Part shown: piece by piece, positions 41,435 to 43,624 of the stretch
How positions within the stretch are numbered: the first letter of the stretch is position 1
How the letters are laid out: each line of letters opens with the position of its first letter
NCBI GenBank assembly: GCA_015065975.1
Contig: SVPG01000016.1
Span: 1 to 43,624 of the forward strand
Direction of reading: 5' to 3'
DNA length: 43,624 bases
Source: Oscillospiraceae bacterium
GTDB lineage: Bacteria > Bacillota > Clostridia > Oscillospirales > Acutalibacteraceae
Program-made: the position numbers and the translations under genes
Notes under the pieces: model-generated
The model's input: only the letters and a program-made list of their open reading frames with translations
Told to the model about the DNA's origin: nothing
Databases searched by the model: none

Positions 41435-42953
41435 CTCCCAAATCGGCTCTGATCATATCAAGAGGGTCACAATAGGCCGGTCTGCGCGTGCGCTTTCTTA
41501 TCGGCAGCTCAATAAGACTGTCGGCCGTGTCGCTGCGCTGAAGCGGCATGAACGGCGATGTGAATCTTGCACCGTAGGACTGTGTGGAGGCGAGCAGGGT
41601 AACCGTCAGAATTATACCGACGGACAGTCCGAGTACACCGAGAATACTTGCAAGTGCAAGGATAAAGTATTTGAGCAGTCTGAAAGAAGAGGCGAGGGAA
41701 TAGGAGGGAATGGAAAAGCTCGCCATTGTCGTAATGCCGATTATGATAATCAGCAGCGGACTTATCAGACCTGCCTGTATGGCGGCATCTCCGATGATAA
41801 TACCGCCGACTATCGAAAGTGCCGTTCCCACGTTTTTGGGCATTCTTATTGCGGCTTCTCGCAGTACCTCGAGCGCCAGTTCAAGAATAAGAACTTCGGT
41901 AACGGCGGAGAAGGGTACGTTTGAGCGGTTCTTTGCGGAAATAATCAGAAGCTCTGTGGGGAGAAGTCCGGGGTTGTAGGCTATTACCGCAACATAGAAT
42001 GCAGGGCCGATGAGAGCTATTATGAGTGCGGCCCAGCGCAGTATTCTTACAAAGCTTGCAACCGACCAGCGCTGGTAATCGTCCTCGGGTGCCTTCATGA
42101 GCGAGGCGAGCGTAACGGGAAGGAAAAGAGCGTAAGGACTGCCGTTTACAAGAATGACGACCCGTCCGCTGCATAAAGCCGAAGCGGCATTGTCCGAAAG
42201 CTCGCTTCCGCCGCATTGAGGGAATATATTTGACGGCTGATTTTCAAGCAGCTGTTCGAGCTCACCCGAATCGTTCAGAATGTCGATATCTATCCTGTTT
42301 ATCTGTTCCCTTATGCTGTTTACAATCTCAGGGTTGGTAAGTCCGTTGATATAGCAAAGACCGACCGTTGTGTGCGAGCGTCTGCCTACACGCAGGTGCT
42401 CAATGGTCAGGTTTGGGTCGGCGACCCTGCGTCTTATCAGGGCTGTGTTGAAACGTATATTTTCCGTAAAGGCTTCATGCGGACCTCTTATGCTGCTCTC
42501 GTTAGGACTTTCTGACACCGACCGCGAGTTGACTGCGCGATAGCCGAGGACATATACTTCGGGACAGTCCTCTATTATGACGAGAACATCGCCCGTGAGT
42601 GCCGAGATAAATCCGTTTGACAGACTCTTTTCAACGGTCAGTTCGCTCGAGCCGAACATCTGAGATACCCTGTCTGCGATATTGAACTTGTTTTCGTCTG
42701 ATGTGTGAGAGAAACGTCTTGAGGCGAGAATAACGTCCTGTTCGACGAGCTGTTTGTTTGCCATTCCGTCGACGCTGACAACGGCACAGCGTTTGCCGTC
42801 AGCGAGCGTGAATTTCCTTATGAGAATATCACTGCTCTTGTTTTTGAGTTTGGCACAGTACTCATAGTTTTTTTCAAAATTGTTCTCTCCGATAAAAACC
42901 GGCTGATCGTAATCTTTTGAAATATCAAACAGTGTTTTGCCGCTGTTTTCCAT
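41427..42953 (-). CDS. Germinant receptor A subunit, GerA family
   Basis: About 508 residues. A large cytoplasmic N-terminal part of two subdomains (about 1-280, with GDVLVIIEDCPEVYVLGYRAV and SPNESSIRGPHEAFTENIRFN, the family signature) is followed by about five membrane helices and a short C-terminal tail. A oligomers of this subunit act as the channel-like core of germinant receptors. I use ATG 42953, since AGGGTGG is about 6 bases upstream. A GTG at 42962 overlaps that site. It opens the gerA-gerB-gerC-small gene operon, divergent from hprK. Expression should be in the forespore (sigma-G), but I could not identify a certain promoter. Confidence 0.95.
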   Translation of the reverse strand: MENSGKTLFDISKDYDQPVFIGENNFEKNYEYCAKLKNKSSDILIRKFTLADGKRCAVVSVDGMANKQLVEQDVILASRRFSHTSDENKFNIADRVSQMFGSSELTVEKSLSNGFISALTGDVLVIIEDCPEVYVLGYRAVNSRSVSESPNESSIRGPHEAFTENIRFNTALIRRRVADPNLTIEHLRVGRRSHTTVGLCYINGLTNPEIVNSIREQINRIDIDILNDSGELEQLLENQPSNIFPQCGGSELSDNAASALCSGRVVILVNGSPYALFLPVTLASLMKAPEDDYQRWSVASFVRILRWAALIIALIGPAFYVAVIAYNPGLLPTELLIISAKNRSNVPFSAVTEVLILELALEVLREAAIRMPKNVGTALSIVGGIIIGDAAIQAGLISPLLIIIIGITTMASFSIPSYSLASSFRLLKYFILALASILGVLGLSVGIILTVTLLASTQSYGARFTSPFMPLQRSDTADSLIELPIRKRTRRPAYCDPLDMIRADLGDE

Positions 42954-43045
42954 GAAAACCACCCTGAAATTACCTGATTTGGGTTTATTGTCTGCGGCTT
43001 TGAGAAAATTATTACAGTGCAGATGAAAAAAATAAGCTTTTAATC

Positions 43046-43074
43046 TTTAAAAACGGTTTAAGATAGTATATAAT
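43046..43074 (+). promoter_or_regulatory. Promoter of hprK
   Basis: A consensus TATAAT at 43069-43074 with a weak TTTAAA -35 box 17 bases upstream. About 40 bases of leader follow. Confidence 0.55.
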
Positions 43075-43119
43075 AACTATAACTGCGCAAGCGAAAACAA
43101 AAAGATAGGACGGCTGCTT

Positions 43120-43624
43120 ATGAGTGCAAATTTCAGTGTGTCGCTTTCCCAGATAATCAAAGAAATGTCTTTTGAGACTGTGTTTATGCCGAGTGATCCC
43201 GATACCATAATGGTCTCTTCGACACAGCTCAACAGACCCGGTGTCGAGCTTACGGGATTCTTCGAGTATTACGATAAGAACAGAATACTTGTCTTCGGCA
43301 ATACGGAGATGGCGTATCTCGCAAAACTGAACGATGAAAAACGCGCAAAAGTGCTTCTTGACCTCATGTCGAAGGGCGCACCTGCGCTGGTACTGTGCAG
43401 AGGTTTTGAGCCGCTGCCGGAAATGATCGATCTTGCAAAACAGTATTCCATGCCTGTTCTTGCAACGGGAGACCAGACATACAACGTAATTTCGAGTCTG
43501 GTTGCTTACCTCAATGTCGAGCTTGCACCGCGTATAACAAGACACGGAGTTCTTGTCGAGGTATACGGTGAAGGTATACTTCTCATCGGTGACAGCGGAG
43601 TAGGTAAGAGTGAGACTGCAATCG
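43120..43624 (+). CDS. hprK: HPr kinase/phosphorylase, 5' part only
   Basis: The gene opens with ATG AGT GCA AAT TTC and runs without a stop to the window edge, giving about 168 residues of the usual 310. The N-terminal domain (about 1-130) includes the family RPGVELTGFFEYY segment and the RITRHGVLVEVYGEG run-in. The Walker A motif GDSGVGKSETA is reached just before the end. HprK phosphorylates Ser46 of HPr and Crh in response to fructose-1,6-bisphosphate and reverses this with phosphate, driving catabolite control. TAGGA is about 10 bases upstream of the ATG. The lid and catalytic C-terminal part lie outside the window. Confidence 0.95.
   Translation, partial: MSANFSVSLSQIIKEMSFETVFMPSDPDTIMVSSTQLNRPGVELTGFFEYYDKNRILVFGNTEMAYLAKLNDEKRAKVLLDLMSKGAPALVLCRGFEPLPEMIDLAKQYSMPVLATGDQTYNVISSLVAYLNVELAPRITRHGVLVEVYGEGILLIGDSGVGKSETAI

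Overview
The window is a stretch of chromosome from an anaerobic, endospore-forming Firmicute of the class Clostridia. Gene content and style point towards the Oscillospiraceae/Ruminococcaceae, but the genus cannot be fixed from the sequence alone. The reasons are a ferredoxin-linked 2-oxoacid oxidoreductase, both subunits of dipicolinate synthase, a GerA/GerB/GerC germinant receptor, the CtsR-McsA-McsB-ClpC stress operon, HPr kinase, and many strong AGGAGG ribosome sites and sigma-A type promoters. I see no insertion sequence, prophage, integrase, CRISPR array or rRNA. This is core chromosome with several poorly described membrane systems.

Layout. (1) 1-4.8 kb: initiator tRNA-fMet (-), a small PF06541-like membrane protein (-), then a P-loop ATPase followed by a four-subunit branched-chain-type 2-oxoacid:ferredoxin oxidoreductase and ispF (+). 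(2) 4.9-10.4 kb (-): a small HPr-like protein without the phospho-histidine; metA with two downstream Cache-like membrane proteins, one carrying an MFS-like core and a 27-fold Pro-Glu tail; and a sirtuin. (3) 10.5-14.2 kb (+): small membrane protein, alr, trpS, a DUF975 membrane protein. (4) 14.2-18.3 kb (-): a LytTR regulator with a DUF3021 membrane partner, a PP2C phosphatase, and a sporulation cluster (SpoIID-like protein, dpaA, dpaB). (5) 18.4-25.9 kb (+): a polytopic protein with a long Asp/Glu/Tyr tail, gap, a lamin-tail/CotH surface protein, an SDR-type epimerase. (6) 25.9-34.6 kb (mostly -): topB, a VOC protein, clpC-mcsB-mcsA-ctsR, a 49-residue Cys-rich peptide (+), a DegV protein. 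(7) 34.7-38.5 kb (+): a DUF1836 regulator, then a three-gene operon of DUF5058 protein, second membrane protein and M20 peptidase. (8) 38.5-43.6 kb: nrdR (-), a gerA-gerB-gerC operon with a small fourth membrane gene (-), and the start of hprK (+), cut by the window edge.

How the parts fit. The oxidoreductase uses ferredoxin and CoA to oxidise or make branched-chain 2-oxoacids. gap and hprK belong to sugar catabolism and its control. dpaA/dpaB make the dipicolinate of the spore core, and the Ger operon senses germinants at the end of dormancy. CtsR, McsA, McsB and ClpC form the arginine-phosphorylation protein quality circuit, with tandem CtsR heptads lying on their own promoter. The least understood parts are the metA-linked Cache/MFS pair, the DUF5058/M20 operon, the acidic-tail membrane protein, the catalytic-Glu-less SpoIID homologue, and the HPr-like protein.
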